Positions 8,843-17,259 of a stretch of DNA of 64,000 bases are shown piece after piece. The notes under the pieces are model-generated. The model was not told where the DNA came from and made no database searches. It was given only the letters and a program-made list of their open reading frames with translations. The stretch covers positions 1 through 64,000 of the forward strand of contig NZ_WJFC01000012.1 in the NCBI RefSeq assembly GCF_009725235.1. Direction: 5' to 3'. Numbering within the stretch: position 1 is the first letter of the stretch; each line of letters begins with the position of its first letter. The DNA comes from Scytonema sp. UIC 10036 (GTDB taxonomy: Bacteria > Cyanobacteriota > Cyanobacteriia > Cyanobacteriales > Nostocaceae). A program made the position numbers and the translations under genes.

Positions 8843-9110
8843 GGTTTGCGCTCCTAGTGCCAATCACTATTGACTGTAGTGACCAAAATAACTCAGTCAA
8901 CCCTCACTGCTACAATGGTTGGACAACCCAGCGAATTCTAGCGCTGTTTGTAGCATTTATTATGTTTTTTTTTATAAACAGAAAATGCCCCCTGAACTTT
9001 CCTTTATATTGTCTTGCATACAACAATGAGTCCAGATTATAACTTAACTGGAACGCTAGGGGAAGTTTATGACATCCTTTTTTTAATCTTTATTAAATCA
9101 GCGACCAGTA

Positions 9111-9158
9111 ACCACCTGACCAGTGACCACCTGACCAGGTGGTCACTGGTCAGGTGGT
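9111..9158. repeat. perfect 22-bp inverted repeat at the pipY 3' end
   Basis: Two 22-bp arms, starting ACCACCTGACCAGTGACC and ending in its exact complement, flank a 4-nt GACC loop. The right arm overlaps the pipY stop codon. There is no T-tract on the minus-strand side, so it is not a classic intrinsic terminator, but such a stem could protect the 3' end or attenuate read-through into sepF. It is built from tandem GACCAGTGACCACCT-like units. Confidence 0.8.
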
Positions 9159-9832
9159 CACTGATACAGTCTTTCACCAAATAGAATGGTGCCCAATCTT
9201 ACCATTGTTGTCCCGGCTTGTATTGCCAGGTGGTAATCACTTGACATACCCATGCTCAGTTGGTGCATTTTAATGTTAGATAAATTTTTTTCTTGAATTT
9301 CTTTCGCTAGGTCTCGAGTGCGATAAAAGACATCCAGTATCTCAGAATCATTTAATCCAAGTGGTGGAATTGTCATCAAACCATTAATTTGTAGGCTTTG
9401 ACATTCATTAAGTTGCGATAAATCTTCTAGTAACTGTGGTACAGTCCAACCTGACTTGTTGGGATCGCTAAGAATTTTGACTTGCAGGCAAACCAAAGGG
9501 CTTCGTCCCAATTGCTGTGCTAATTGGTTTAAGCGTTGAGCCAGTTTCAAACTATCCACAGAATGTATCCACTGGAAGTGTTCAAGGGCAAGTTTTGCTT
9601 TGTTACTTTGCAAGTGACCAATAAAATGCCAGGTAATATCTGGCAAATCTTGCAACTCAACTTGTTTGGTTGCTGCCTCTTGGACGCGACTCTCTCCAAA
9701 ATCGCGAATTCCGGCAGCATAAGCATGGCGCATCATTTCAGAGGTTACTTGCTTGGTAACAGCAATTAACCGAATTGAACTTGGGAGAGATGACCGAATG
9801 GCAATAATACGTTCCTTGGGCGAACTACTCAT
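9158..9832 (-). CDS. pipY: YggS/PipY family PLP-binding protein
   Basis: This is a single-domain pyridoxal-5'-phosphate-binding protein (224 residues) of the family that keeps PLP and amino-acid pools balanced. It is not known as an enzyme with a defined substrate. The PLP lysine lies in LIAVTKQVTSEMM. Other landmarks are FGESRVQEA, WHFIGHLQSNKAK, WIHSVDSLKLAQRL and the C-terminal phosphate-binding block LSMGMSSDYHLAIQAG...VRLGTILFG. Its start (ATG at 9832) overlaps the last 4 bp of pipX (ATGA), which implies translational coupling. The pair pipX-pipY is a recognised cyanobacterial operon tied to nitrogen and PII signalling. The 3' end lies in a perfect hairpin. Confidence 0.95.
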   Translation of the reverse strand: MSSSPKERIIAIRSSLPSSIRLIAVTKQVTSEMMRHAYAAGIRDFGESRVQEAATKQVELQDLPDITWHFIGHLQSNKAKLALEHFQWIHSVDSLKLAQRLNQLAQQLGRSPLVCLQVKILSDPNKSGWTVPQLLEDLSQLNECQSLQINGLMTIPPLGLNDSEILDVFYRTRDLAKEIQEKNLSNIKMHQLSMGMSSDYHLAIQAGTTMVRLGTILFGERLYQ

Positions 9833-10107
9833 TGGAAGGTGCGTTGGAAAACACTGTGAAGCTGATCGTACTCTTGTGATTGTCCGCTACGTCGTAGATT
9901 ACGTAAACGGGTTTCTAATAACATTCTTGCTTCTGTGCGTCCAATTGACTGGAATTTGAGACCCTTAGCATCAGTTGTTACTAAAAAGAACAAGCGCTGT
10001 GCGTAAAGTGTGGTGAACAACTCCTGGTTCTCGTCTACCATACAAATCCTATAAAGCAAACCCCAAGTTGGATGATTTATGTAAGTTTCCGAGTTTTCTG
10101 AGTACAT
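9829..10107 (-). CDS. pipX: PII-interacting protein X
   Basis: PipX is the small coactivator that binds either the signal protein PII (GlnB) or the nitrogen regulator NtcA depending on 2-oxoglutarate level. The 92-residue length is typical. The N-terminal Tudor-like/KOW half reads YINHPTWGLLYRICMVDENQELFTTLYAQRLFFLV, and the C-terminal helices include EARMLLETRLRNLRR. The ATG at 10107 is the natural start. It is the first gene of a minus-strand unit and overlaps pipY by 4 bp. A 168-bp spacer separates it from the pabB-type gene, so a promoter there is likely, though I could not identify an NtcA box with confidence. Confidence 0.95.
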   Translation of the reverse strand: MYSENSETYINHPTWGLLYRICMVDENQELFTTLYAQRLFFLVTTDAKGLKFQSIGRTEARMLLETRLRNLRRSGQSQEYDQLHSVFQRTFQ

Positions 10108-10275
10108 TTAATACTGTTTGATGATGGATTTATCAATAAATGTGCAAAAATTCTGACAGTGATGGATGTATCGCTGAATTTTTGCTGAAAAGTGCCAAAG
10201 TAGTGTAAAACCATTAGATTTTGTCACGAGCTATTAGTCAAGAGCTATTCCAAAAGAAGTCATTTACCAATAGCT

Positions 10276-11883
10276 TCAATTACAGGCTCTGGTCTCACCA
10301 CTCAAAGACTTTTGGTTTAAGACTGCTGCCAGAGCTTGAATTTGTGCTTGCGCTTTAGACAACGATTCATACCATTCTCTCTCAGGATCGCTGTCTGCTA
10401 CAATTCCAGCTCCTACTTGTCCCCAGACAGTGTTGATTTTGGATTTTGGATTTTGGATTTTGGATTTTGGATTTTGGATTTTGGATTTTGGATTTTGGAT
10501 TCTACTTACCTGCTCCTCTGCTCCCTTGTCTGCCTTGTCTCCGTTGTCATCTCTAATACAAGGAGCTAAGAGAAGAGTACGGATGAGGATATTTAAGTCT
10601 AACTTACCCTGCCAATCTAAATAGCCGCATGAACCATAGAACAAGCTGCGCCGTGTAGGTTCGAGTTCTTCAATAATCTCCATGCAACGTACTTTGGGGC
10701 AACCCGTAATTGTGCCGCCAGGAAACATAGCACGAATTAAGTCAAGGGTGTCACAACCCGATTTTAGAGTACCTTTGATGTTGCTGACAAGATGCATGAC
10801 ATGACTGTAACGCTCAATTGTCAATAATTCATCAACAGTCACAGTTCCCCATTCACAGACTCGTCCTAGATCATTGCGTTCTAAATCCACAAGCATAATG
10901 TGTTCGGCGCGTTCTTTGGTATTGCTAAGTAGTTCTTGCGCCAACTGTCGATCTTCGCTCAGTGTTATTCCACGCGATCGCGTCCCGGCAATAGGTCTTG
11001 TAGATGCTAAACATTTTGTGTCTCCATATTTTTGTAGTTGTACTAACCTTTCTGGGGAACAACTTACGACTTCTCCCCAGGGAGTTTGCCAGTAGCTTGC
11101 AAACGGGGAAGGATTGATCTGTTGAAGAACCCGATACACATCCCAACCACAAGCTGTTGTTTGTATTTCAAAACGAAGCGACAGATTTGCCTGAAAAATA
11201 TCTCCAGCTTGAATGTATTTTTTTGCCCGGTTGACTGCTGCCTCGTACTTTTGTTGAGATACGTGGAAGAAGGGAGTGGGGAGGTGGAGAGGTGGGGTGT
11301 TCTGATAACTCGGGGCTGAGGTGGATTTTATTCCTTTGTCATCAGTTGCTTCTAACTTCTTCTCAAGCTCATTGAGTCCAACAGGACTACTGGCGGCTAG
11401 CCATAAAATTTGCTCTTTATGATTTAGGACCGCAAAACACTCTGGTTCGTACCAAAAGGCTACTGGAAATGGTAAGATGTCTGGTCTGTTGAAAGGTAGC
11501 TGTTCAATTTCCCATGCCACATCATAGCCCAACCAACCCAGCCAACCACCTGTGAAGGGGAGAGGGGGAGGGGGAGGGAGTGAGTTGTCCCCTCGTTCCC
11601 TTGTCTCCTTGTCCTCTTGTTCCCGTAGCAACTTGTCTAAAAATGGTAAAACTTCTCCTAGTGGTGGTGTCCACATGCGTGGAACTCCATCAACGATCCG
11701 AGGTGCGCCAGCACAGATAGAATATTGAGCCAGGTGGGGACAATCTGTTGGTGTTGGGTAAGGGCTTTCCAGTAAAGTGGCAATTTTATATGTGGAGGTA
11801 TGGCGAAATAAGGCAATGAAAATATCAGAACCTGTACGATTTTCTAAAGGGAGTGATCGCCAATACCAAGGCTTTGTCATCAT
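10276..11883 (-). CDS. pabB: anthranilate / aminodeoxychorismate synthase component I (chorismate-binding)
   Basis: This chorismate-utilising enzyme probably makes 4-amino-4-deoxychorismate (folate branch) or anthranilate with a glutaminase partner. An N-terminal TrpE-type domain carries an LLES motif (IATLLESPYP). The catalytic domain has STRPIAGTRSRG, MLVDLERNDLGRV, SHVMHLVSNIKG, MFPGGTITGCPKVRCMEII and GQVGAGIVADSDPEREWYE. The PIAGT motif, not PIKGT, is typical of anthranilate synthases but also occurs in some PabB proteins, so the choice between the two is open. The protein is long (535 aa) because of low-complexity inserts: a QNPKSKI tandem repeat at about residues 461-485, from a DNA heptamer repeat, and a P/E/R-rich insert near residues 83-110. 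Both lie in probable surface loops. Confidence 0.85.
   Translation of the reverse strand: MMTKPWYWRSLPLENRTGSDIFIALFRHTSTYKIATLLESPYPTPTDCPHLAQYSICAGAPRIVDGVPRMWTPPLGEVLPFLDKLLREQEDKETRERGDNSLPPPPPLPFTGGWLGWLGYDVAWEIEQLPFNRPDILPFPVAFWYEPECFAVLNHKEQILWLAASSPVGLNELEKKLEATDDKGIKSTSAPSYQNTPPLHLPTPFFHVSQQKYEAAVNRAKKYIQAGDIFQANLSLRFEIQTTACGWDVYRVLQQINPSPFASYWQTPWGEVVSCSPERLVQLQKYGDTKCLASTRPIAGTRSRGITLSEDRQLAQELLSNTKERAEHIMLVDLERNDLGRVCEWGTVTVDELLTIERYSHVMHLVSNIKGTLKSGCDTLDLIRAMFPGGTITGCPKVRCMEIIEELEPTRRSLFYGSCGYLDWQGKLDLNILIRTLLLAPCIRDDNGDKADKGAEEQVSRIQNPKSKIQNPKSKIQNPKSKINTVWGQVGAGIVADSDPEREWYESLSKAQAQIQALAAVLNQKSLSGETRACN
10434..10501. repeat. TTTTGGA heptamer array inside the pabB-type gene
   Basis: Nine to ten perfect copies of a 7-bp unit lie within coding sequence. 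Read on the minus strand, three units encode the seven residues QNPKSKI, so the frame survives any copy number that is a multiple of three, and none of the three phases contains a stop within the array. Related TCTAAAATCCAAAA units occur just before the gene at 59042. Confidence 0.95.
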
Positions 11884-12043
11884 TTTTTATCAGAACGAGC
11901 CACGAATGCTGTTAAGTATATATGGCAATTGGCTATTTTTGCCAAAATCTTTTTCTAAAACCATATTGTACGATGCTGTTCAATATTAACTATATTCAAT
12001 TATTATCTATATCGTTTAATTTTGAATTGCCAAATTGGGTCTA

Positions 12044-12589
12044 ATGAATATTATCACTACGGAAATCCCTGAAGTTCTCATTATCGAACCAAAAGTCTTT
12101 CAGGACGATCGCGGCTTTTTCTTTGAAGCTTTCAATTTCAAAAAATTTACAGAGCAAACAGGTATTTTTGCTAACTTTGTACAAGACAATCACTCCGCCT
12201 CAAAGCAGAATGTTCTACGGGGATTGCATTACCAAATCCAACAACCTCAGGGCAAGCTTATTCGTGCGATCGTCGGCACTATTTTTGATGTAGCTGTAGA
12301 CATTAGAAAAAGTTCTCCTACTTTCGGTCAATGGGTTGGCTGTGAACTCAGCGATTTGAATAGGCGACAATTATGGATACCTCCTGGTTTTGCCCACGGT
12401 TTTGTTGTCCGTTCAGAAACAGCCGAAGTTCTATACAAAACTACAGATTACTACGCCCCCAAATACGAGCGCTGTATTATTTGGAACGATTCCGATTTAG
12501 CTATAGATTGGCATTTGACAAGCCTACCAATCCTATCCCCCAAAGATGCAGTCGGTCAATCTTTCAAAACATCTGAGATTTTTTTATAG
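12044..12589 (+). CDS. rfbC: dTDP-4-dehydrorhamnose 3,5-epimerase
   Basis: RfbC/RmlC epimerises C3 and C5 of dTDP-4-keto-6-deoxyglucose in dTDP-L-rhamnose synthesis. The 181-residue cupin has the family blocks PKVFQDDRGFFFEAFN, FVQDNHSASKQNVLRGLHYQ (with the catalytic His in RGLHYQ), GKLIRAIVGTIFDVAVDIRKSSPTFGQW and LWIPPGFAHGFVV. I prefer the ATG at 12044; a TTG lies three codons upstream. It is followed by a repeat-filled spacer and three minus-strand surface-protein genes, which separate it from rfbD. rfbB is not in the window. Confidence 0.95.
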   Translation: MNIITTEIPEVLIIEPKVFQDDRGFFFEAFNFKKFTEQTGIFANFVQDNHSASKQNVLRGLHYQIQQPQGKLIRAIVGTIFDVAVDIRKSSPTFGQWVGCELSDLNRRQLWIPPGFAHGFVVRSETAEVLYKTTDYYAPKYERCIIWNDSDLAIDWHLTSLPILSPKDAVGQSFKTSEIFL

Positions 12590-12735
12590 TTGCTAACTGC
12601 TAATTGCTGATTGCTAATTGCTAACTGCTAACTGCTAATTGTCAATCTTCCATGAGCCATGAGCCATGAGCCATTAGCCATGAGCCATTAGCCATTAGCT
12701 ATGAGCCATGAGCCATGAGCCATTAGCCATTAGCC
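12590..12735. repeat. long run of heptanucleotide tandem repeats
   Basis: TTGCTAA/CTGCTAA-type units are followed by many GAGCCAT and TAGCCAT units. The run extends into the 3' end of the next minus-strand gene, so the last codons of that gene (LELANG) are themselves written in repeat DNA. Units are contiguous and degenerate, with no spacer sequences. Confidence 0.85.
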
Positions 12736-14459
12736 AATTCAAGAGTGTAATTAGTATTATCTAAGAGGTCAGCAGTATAGACACGAATAAAATAAGTACC
12801 ATGCCCTAATGTTGAGTTAATTGCACCATTTCTCCAAGGATTACCATCAGACTGATACCACTTTTCATTGGTATCATATATACCGTTGCCGTTACTATCA
12901 AAAATTAACTCCACGTCTGCATAGCTACTTAAGCCACTTAAGGACAGATTAAAGTTGCTAGTTTGGTCTAAACTGAAGCGATAGTAATCATTGCGATCGG
13001 CGCTACCCACAAAGTCTGTAAAACTAAGCTTTGTATTTAACAGACCAACATCAACGGCAGTACCAAAAGTGTTACCTGGATCTTTTGGTGTTGTACGTGG
13101 GGCTGCTGTTGCTGATACTCCTAATGTATAGTTAGTGTTGGTGTTCGAGTCAGCAGAAAAGATACGAATGAAGTAAGTCCCCGCTCCTAATGTTGCGTTA
13201 ATTGAACCTTGTTGGTTGCTGCTACCATAACCGTCGTACAACAGTTCGTTAGAATCATAAACTCCATTACCATTAGCATCAAAAATAACTTCAATATCAG
13301 CGGAATCATTTAAATCCGTTAAGGATAAGTTAAAGTAACTCGTTTGAGTGAGGGTAAAGCGATAATAGTCATTGCGATCGCTCGAACCAATAAACTGATT
13401 CGAGAAATTGCGGCTACCATTCAGAAAACCGATATTAAAAGCGTTGCTTAAGGCATTATCATCTCGGTTAGCGGATGGAGAGAGGGTGTCTGGTGGGGCT
13501 GCTATACGATTTTCCAGAAATCCGAAAATCTCAAAGTGTTGTTGCGCCTGCTGGTTGCTGAGGTTTAATGCTTTTAAATCAGAATTATTAGCCAGGTAGT
13601 AACTGACATTAAAAGATTCTGAGGAAGCGCGTCCCTCTTGCAAACCATATTTCTGAAAGTGTTCAAATGATTGAGTGTTAGAAAAACCTGCTGCAATTAA
13701 GTCAGCATGAGCGTTACGGTAGTAATTGCTATCAAAAGAGATGGAAACTCTACGTCCTTCCGCAACACCATAAGTTTCCAAGTGCTCTAACAATTGGCTA
13801 TTATTGAAACCTAAAGCAAATAAGTCAGCATTGACAGCCCGATAGACATTAAGATCGACAAACGATGAAAAGCGACGTCCTTCCTCAAGACCATAATTAA
13901 CAAGATGTTGCAAGGCTTGGTTGTTATTGAAACTTGATAAATCAGTGTTAGTACTGCGGTAAAAGTTGAGATTCACAAAAGACGAGAATTGGCGTCCCTC
14001 ACCTAAACCATAATTTTGGAGATGCTCAAACAGTTGTACGTTGTTTAAGTTTGCTAAGTCACCATTATTGCTACGGTAGAAGTTAAAATCAAAAAACGGT
14101 GAGAACTTTCTTCCTTCCCAAGTCCCATAATTTTGCAAATGCTCAAATAGTTGTTCGTTATTGAAGCTGCCTAAATCCCCATTGTTAGCACGGTAGAAGT
14201 TAAAATCAAAAAATGGTGAGAACTTTCTTCCTTCCCGAACACCGTTGTTTTGTAGGTGTTCGTAAGCCTGGTAGTTGTTAAAGTTGGCTACATCGCTATT
14301 ACTAGCACGGTAAAAGTTGAGATCTACAAGAGAAGAAAAGCGGCGACCCTCATTTAGACCATAGTTTTGAAAGTGTGATAGTAATTGGTTATTATCAAAG
14401 TTTCCTAAGTCAGGATTAGCAGCACGGTAAAAATTAGCATTAAATAGATTTACGGACAT
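12723..14459 (-). CDS. FYR/HFQNYG-repeat surface protein with two PPC domains
   Basis: This 578-residue modular protein starts with about eight repeats of 39-41 residues with the pattern FYRaaNsDL..fnn.QL..HlqnYGl.EGRrfS, from residue 6 to about 325. It ends with two PPC (bacterial pre-peptidase C-terminal) beta-sandwich domains. Each PPC domain contains a calcium-type loop (DANGNGVYDSNE, DSNGNGIYDTNE) and the family motifs DRNDYYRFTL and GTYFIR. Similar repeats occur in secreted and surface proteins, often with calcium-binding or protease modules. No N-terminal signal peptide is present (it starts MSVNLFNANFYR), so export, if it occurs, needs a non-Sec route such as type I secretion. It is a paralogue of the next two genes and shares their upstream motif. 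The gene's 3' end sits in tandem repeats. Confidence 0.75.
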   Translation of the reverse strand: MSVNLFNANFYRAANPDLGNFDNNQLLSHFQNYGLNEGRRFSSLVDLNFYRASNSDVANFNNYQAYEHLQNNGVREGRKFSPFFDFNFYRANNGDLGSFNNEQLFEHLQNYGTWEGRKFSPFFDFNFYRSNNGDLANLNNVQLFEHLQNYGLGEGRQFSSFVNLNFYRSTNTDLSSFNNNQALQHLVNYGLEEGRRFSSFVDLNVYRAVNADLFALGFNNSQLLEHLETYGVAEGRRVSISFDSNYYRNAHADLIAAGFSNTQSFEHFQKYGLQEGRASSESFNVSYYLANNSDLKALNLSNQQAQQHFEIFGFLENRIAAPPDTLSPSANRDDNALSNAFNIGFLNGSRNFSNQFIGSSDRNDYYRFTLTQTSYFNLSLTDLNDSADIEVIFDANGNGVYDSNELLYDGYGSSNQQGSINATLGAGTYFIRIFSADSNTNTNYTLGVSATAAPRTTPKDPGNTFGTAVDVGLLNTKLSFTDFVGSADRNDYYRFSLDQTSNFNLSLSGLSSYADVELIFDSNGNGIYDTNEKWYQSDGNPWRNGAINSTLGHGTYFIRVYTADLLDNTNYTLELANG

Positions 14460-14503
14460 AGTTAAAGTTTAAGAACTTTTTGGAACACTTTTAGGTATTG
14501 TTA

Positions 14504-14520
14504 GTGTTCCCCATGCCCTA
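14504..14520 (-). promoter_or_regulatory. shared upstream motif, copy 1
   Basis: On the coding strand this reads TAGGGCATGGGGAACAC and lies about 45 bp before the start of the 12723-14459 gene. The same motif occurs at nearly the same distance before the other two paralogues. A shared operator or core promoter element is inferred. Confidence 0.5.
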
Positions 14521-14624
14521 TAGCTTTTTTTATGTATAAATACGGAAAATTAGCCAATCTTATGATGATTCTTAAAAACCGTACTAATTTCGAAAGGCTT
14601 GTTAGCCCCTCTATGTGTATTGTA

Positions 14625-17012
14625 CTACGATGATAACGTCATAGTGTAACCACTATTACTGTCAGAATACTCAGTATACACTCGAATAAAGTAAGTCCCT
14701 GCTCCCAATGCTACGTTAATGGTAGCATCACCATACTGACTACCGTAATCATATCTGATTTGTTCAGCAGGGTCATAAATACCATTGTTGGTGGTGTCAT
14801 AAATAAGGTCTACAGAAATAGAGTCTGTTAAATTTGTCAATGACAAGTTAAGGTTATAGTTAACGTTGCCAGACAAATTGAAGCGGTACCAGTCTTCGCG
14901 ATCGCTACTACCCACCAAGTCATTATATGTGCGCGTACTACTTAAAGTACCAAGATTGAGAGCACTAGCCATATCGCTGCCAGGATCGGTGGGATTTGCG
15001 TTGTAAGAAGTGCGTGTCAAGCTGAGAAAGTAATTCGTATTGTTATAGAAGTAGTCAGTATAGATACGAACAAAGTAATTCCCGGCTGCCAGAGTAGCTT
15101 GTATTGAAGCATTGGAATAGCTACTGCCAGAGCTATATCCTAATTCCTCACCAGAATCATACACACCATTGCCGTTGCTGTCGTAAATCAGATCCATCTC
15201 AGCAGAATCATTTAAACCAGACAGAGACAGGTTGACTTTACTGTTTTGAGCTAATGTGAAGCGATAATAGTCATTGCGATCGCCACTGCCGACAAAATCT
15301 GTGTAACTGCGGCTGGTGTACAAGGTACCGACATCAACAACCGTGTCAAAAGAACTCCCTGGATCTTTTGGTGTTGTGCGAGGAGCAGGCGTCGCCGATA
15401 GTCCTAAGGTATAGCTCGTGTTATCGTTGGAGTAGTTGGTATAAACACGAATTAAGTAAGTACCTGCTCCCAAAATCGCATTGATAAGAGCATTGTCGGA
15501 AACATAACCCGAGTCATATTTTAACTGTTCGTTGGAATCCTGTACACCGTTACCATTACTGTCGTAGATCAGTGCAACATAAGCAAGATCGCTTAAACCA
15601 GATAAGGATAGGTTGACATTACTGTTCTGAGTGAGGCTGAAGCGGTAGTAATCGTTGCGGTCAGCACTGCCTACAAAATCTGTGAAACTGCGATTGGAGT
15701 TCAATGCCCCAATATCATAAGCCTTACCAAAAGTATTGCCTGGATCTTTTGGTATTGCCCGTGGGGCAGCAGTTACGGATACTCCTAAAGCATAATTACT
15801 GTTATCGTCGGAGTAGTTAGTATAGACACGAATGAAGTAAGTGGCTGCTTCTAAGGTAGTACTCATTGAGGCTTTATCGTAGGTACCTCCAGAGTCATAG
15901 TTCAATTGCTCATAATCATTAAGATCGTATACACCGTTGCCGTTGGTGTCATGAATGAGCGATAAGTAAACAAGATCGCTCAAACCAGTTAGGGACACGC
16001 TCACATTGCTTAACTGAGCTAAGGTAAAACGGTAATAATCATTGCGATCTGTAGTACCGATAAATTGGTTGGTGATATTACGGCTACTATTGAGAATGCC
16101 AATGTTAAAAGCACTGCCTAGGGTATTGTCATCTCGGTTGGCTAATGGCGAAATTGAGTTTGGCTCAGAAGCTTGGCGTTTTTCCAGAAACCCAAAAATC
16201 TCAAAATGTTGTTGTGCCTGCTGGTTATTGAAGTTTAATGCTCTTAAGTCAGAATTATTAGCTAGGTAGTTGCTGACACTAAAGGATTCTGAGGAAGCAC
16301 GCCCTTCACTTAAGCCATAAGTTTGAAAGTGTTCCAACAATTGATTGTGAGATAGACCTGCTGTTTTCAAATCAGAATGGGTATTGCGATAATAATTGCT
16401 ATCAAAAGATACGGAAAACCTCCGTCCTTCAGCAATACCAAAAGTTGTGAAATGCTCTAACAGTTGGCTATTATTTGCACCTGTCGCAAACAAATCGGGA
16501 TTGGCAGATCGATAGATATTGAGATCGACAAACGGTGAAAAACGGCGTCCTTCTTCAACACCAAACATGATGAGATGTTGTAGGGCTTGATTGTTGCTAA
16601 AACTAGATAAGTCACTATTGACACTGCGGTAGAAGTTAAGGTTGACAAAAGAAGAGAATTGCCTTCCTTCCTCTATCCCATAATTTTGCAGATGCTTAAA
16701 TAGTTGCTCATTGTTTAAGCTTGCTAGGTCACCATTAGTAGCACGGTAAAAGTTGAAATCGAAAAACGCTGAGAACGTTCTTCCTTCCCGAACACCATAG
16801 CTTTGTAAATGTTCGTAAGCTTGATAGTAGCTAAAATTAGTAAGATCGCTATTACTGGAACGGTAGAGATTCAGATCTACAAGTGGAGAGAAGCGACGAC
16901 CCTCATTGAGGCCATAATTTTGAAAGTGTGACAGTAATTGGGTATCGTTGAAGCTGGCGAGATCGGAATTAGCAGCACGATAAAAATTGGCATTGAATAA
17001 GCTGATAGACAT
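14625..17012 (-). CDS. FYR/HFQNYG-repeat surface protein with four PPC domains
   Basis: This 795-residue paralogue of the preceding gene has seven N-terminal repeats of the FYRaaNsDL...HFQNYGL.EGR type (residues 6 to about 285), then four PPC domains (about 300-410, 425-530, 545-655 and 670-795). Each PPC domain has an acidic DTNGNGVYD or DSNGNGVYD-like loop and GTYFIRVYT-type strands. Compared with its neighbour it has one N-terminal repeat fewer and two PPC domains more, which points to unequal recombination. It too lacks a signal peptide (MSISLFNANFYR). The likely role is extracellular, for adhesion or calcium-stabilised matrix building; this is inferred from domain types only. Confidence 0.75.
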   Translation of the reverse strand: MSISLFNANFYRAANSDLASFNDTQLLSHFQNYGLNEGRRFSPLVDLNLYRSSNSDLTNFSYYQAYEHLQSYGVREGRTFSAFFDFNFYRATNGDLASLNNEQLFKHLQNYGIEEGRQFSSFVNLNFYRSVNSDLSSFSNNQALQHLIMFGVEEGRRFSPFVDLNIYRSANPDLFATGANNSQLLEHFTTFGIAEGRRFSVSFDSNYYRNTHSDLKTAGLSHNQLLEHFQTYGLSEGRASSESFSVSNYLANNSDLRALNFNNQQAQQHFEIFGFLEKRQASEPNSISPLANRDDNTLGSAFNIGILNSSRNITNQFIGTTDRNDYYRFTLAQLSNVSVSLTGLSDLVYLSLIHDTNGNGVYDLNDYEQLNYDSGGTYDKASMSTTLEAATYFIRVYTNYSDDNSNYALGVSVTAAPRAIPKDPGNTFGKAYDIGALNSNRSFTDFVGSADRNDYYRFSLTQNSNVNLSLSGLSDLAYVALIYDSNGNGVQDSNEQLKYDSGYVSDNALINAILGAGTYLIRVYTNYSNDNTSYTLGLSATPAPRTTPKDPGSSFDTVVDVGTLYTSRSYTDFVGSGDRNDYYRFTLAQNSKVNLSLSGLNDSAEMDLIYDSNGNGVYDSGEELGYSSGSSYSNASIQATLAAGNYFVRIYTDYFYNNTNYFLSLTRTSYNANPTDPGSDMASALNLGTLSSTRTYNDLVGSSDREDWYRFNLSGNVNYNLNLSLTNLTDSISVDLIYDTTNNGIYDPAEQIRYDYGSQYGDATINVALGAGTYFIRVYTEYSDSNSGYTMTLSS

Positions 17013-17060
17013 ATTTGCAGTTCTAGAACATCATGACTAACTAGCAGTTCGCTATGTCTA

Positions 17061-17080
17061 GTGTTCCCCTATGCCCTGTG
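17061..17080 (-). promoter_or_regulatory. shared upstream motif, copy 2
   Basis: The coding strand reads CACAGGGCATAGGGGAACAC, 49 bp before the start of the 14625-17012 gene. It matches copies 1 and 3 at the core GGCATrGGGAAyAC. Confidence 0.5.
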
Positions 17081-17259
17081 ACTTAAAACCGTTCTAACAT
17101 TTAGGTGAATAAGTTTTACAAACAATTTACATATTCAGTATGAGCGAGCTAAATGCGTATTTTACGTACTCAATATTAATTAAGCATGTTGAAAAAACGA
17201 GTGAAGAATGGTAGATGCTCCTACTTTTCCTTATGAAGAGAAAAGAAAAGCTTTTCAGT

